Assembly: GCA_947259005.1 (NCBI GenBank)
Contig: CAMYKP010000006.1
Location: forward strand, 806,001 to 870,000
Length of the DNA stretch: 64,000 nt
DNA from: an uncultured Parasphingopyxis sp.
GTDB taxonomy: Bacteria > Pseudomonadota > Alphaproteobacteria > Sphingomonadales > Sphingomonadaceae
Reading direction: 5' to 3'
How positions within the stretch are numbered: the stretch's first letter is position 1; the number at the start of each line of letters is the position of its first letter. The notes below the pieces were generated by a model. It did not search any database and was not told where the DNA came from. It saw only the letters and a list, made by a program, of their open reading frames with translations. Made by a program: the position numbers and the translations under genes. Below are positions 62,915 to 64,000 of the stretch, one piece after another.

Positions 62915-64000
62915 ATGCAAAGCTTTGCCATTCACCCCTTCGAGACGCCCGATACGGCTGCAGACCTGCGGGCACAGGTGCGCAGGATCGTTTCGGAATG
63001 CGAAGCGGACTGGGATGCGACGGACCGCGCGAACAGCTGGTCCGTTGCTGATCCTGCTTTCAGCGCGCGCCTCGGCGACGAAGGTCTTGTCGGGATGATC
63101 TGGCCAAAGCGGTATGGCGGCCATGAACGCGATCCGCTGGAACGCAATATCGTTCTTGAGGAATTGCTCGCAGCCGGGGCACCGGTGGGTGCGCACTGGA
63201 TTGCCGATCGCCAGACCGGCCCGCTGCTACTGCGCTATGGAACGGAGGAGCAGCGCGAAAAATATTTGCCCGGAATGGCCGCCGGCCGGGCCTATGCCTG
63301 TATTGGCCTTAGCGAGCCGGGGGCGGGATCGGATCTGGCGGGAGTAAAGACCACCGCCCGCAAAACGGACTCCGGCTGGATCATCAATGGTCAGAAGGTC
63401 TGGACTACTGGAGCGCATATCGCGCATGCCATATTGGCCCTGGTTCGCACTGAACCGGAATCCGAGCGGCAGGCGGGGCTCAGCCAGTTGCTTTTCGATA
63501 TGGACACACCCGGGGTCATGGTGCGCCCGATCATCAATCTCGCCGGACAGCATGATTTCAACGAGGTTTTCTTCGAGGATGTCGAGGTACCGCACGATGC
63601 GCTTGTCGGTGAGGAAGGCAATGGCTGGCGGCAGGTGACTGCGGAACTTGCGCTCGAACGCTCAGGGCCGGAACGCTATCTTTCAAGCTATGCCCTGCTC
63701 CGTTATCTGATTGCGGAACAGGGCAGCGATAAGGCGATCCAGCCGCTGATCGGCAAGCTGGCAGCCGAACTGTGGACCCTGCGACAAATGTCGATGTCGA
63801 CGGCTGCCAAGCTGGCTCAGGGCGAGGACCCTGCCGGCGAAGCAGCCATCGTCAAGGATCTTGGCAACAGCTATGAGCAGCAGGTTCCGCTGGCCATTCA
63901 GGCCGTGCTGGATGCGGATTTTGACATGCATGACGGCAGCGATCTCGCGCGCACCCTCACCCTGTTGCTGCAAACCGCACCCAGCTTTTCCCTTCGCGGC
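62915..64000 (+). CDS. Acyl-CoA dehydrogenase (partial, 3' end outside window)
   Basis: The first 362 codons run to the window edge without a stop. The start MQSFAIHPF... is at 62915. Family marks are the MIWPKRYGG segment, ACIGLSEPGAGSDLAGVKT (FAD/substrate loop), GWIINGQKVWTTGAHIA, and FNEVFFEDVEVPHDALVG. It is an FAD enzyme that passes electrons to ETF. Enoyl-CoA hydratase on the other strand suggests one beta-oxidation set. It is not an Mcd-type sequence: no N-terminal extension is present. Confidence 0.88.
   Translation, partial: MQSFAIHPFETPDTAADLRAQVRRIVSECEADWDATDRANSWSVADPAFSARLGDEGLVGMIWPKRYGGHERDPLERNIVLEELLAAGAPVGAHWIADRQTGPLLLRYGTEEQREKYLPGMAAGRAYACIGLSEPGAGSDLAGVKTTARKTDSGWIINGQKVWTTGAHIAHAILALVRTEPESERQAGLSQLLFDMDTPGVMVRPIINLAGQHDFNEVFFEDVEVPHDALVGEEGNGWRQVTAELALERSGPERYLSSYALLRYLIAEQGSDKAIQPLIGKLAAELWTLRQMSMSTAAKLAQGEDPAGEAAIVKDLGNSYEQQVPLAIQAVLDADFDMHDGSDLARTLTLLLQTAPSFSLRG

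Overview
The window is a chromosomal segment of a moderately GC-rich alphaproteobacterium, most likely a sphingomonad. The evidence is an NDUFA12 / MlaD / DUF2155 / Aat neighbourhood, a thiS-thiG gene divergent from aroQ-accB-accC, and the ribosomal/RNA-polymerase block tRNA-Trp, secE, nusG, rplK, rplA, rplJ, rplL, rpoB, rpoC. Assignments rest on reading translations and recalling family motifs; no database search was possible.

Region 1 (1-11.3 kb) is catabolic and accessory metabolism: a partial B12-type radical SAM protein, a scoAB CoA-transferase pair, a PepSY-type membrane protein divergent from a tandem universal stress protein (with a Fur-like and an FNR-type site between them), an operon VOC protein > HAD hydrolase > secreted cyanophycinase-like protein, an SMP-30 lactonase, and a translationally coupled aldehyde dehydrogenase / ThDP-dependent decarboxylase pair. 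Region 2 (11.5-26.2 kb) is mostly housekeeping: CsbD, a fused ThiS-ThiG, aroQ, accBC, an ACT protein, ArsC, a hydrolase, ParA, aat overlapping a DUF2155 lipoprotein antisense, MlaD, NDUFA12, DUF192, a double cold-shock protein, RecX, a lone fatty acyl-AMP ligase and a membrane PAS-GGDEF-EAL protein.

Region 3 (26.2-39.8 kb) is the transcription/translation block. It carries a structured L10 leader, strong terminators after rplL and rpoC, and a separate rpoBC promoter, because an oppositely oriented envelope-protein gene separates rplL from rpoB. Region 4 (39.8-49.3 kb) holds a glycosyltransferase, an autoregulated-looking padR, rarA, a mechanosensitive-channel-type protein, an RNase H-fold protein, tRNA-Thr with a decayed AT-richer patch beside it, ppc, and a kdgK remnant.

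Region 5 (49.3-64 kb) holds an ABC exporter with its adaptor, pta-ackA, a Ca2+/cation antiporter, and the most interesting locus: a three-gene operon with 4-nt overlaps encoding homologues of mesaconyl-CoA C1-C4 CoA transferase (Mct), mesaconyl-C4-CoA hydratase (Meh) and (2S)-methylsuccinyl-CoA dehydrogenase (Mcd). Mcd belongs to the ethylmalonyl-CoA pathway; Mct and Meh belong to the 3-hydroxypropionate bicycle. Together they would convert methylsuccinyl-CoA to citramalyl-CoA, hence to acetyl-CoA plus pyruvate. A hydrolase, an enoyl-CoA hydratase and a partial acyl-CoA dehydrogenase follow.
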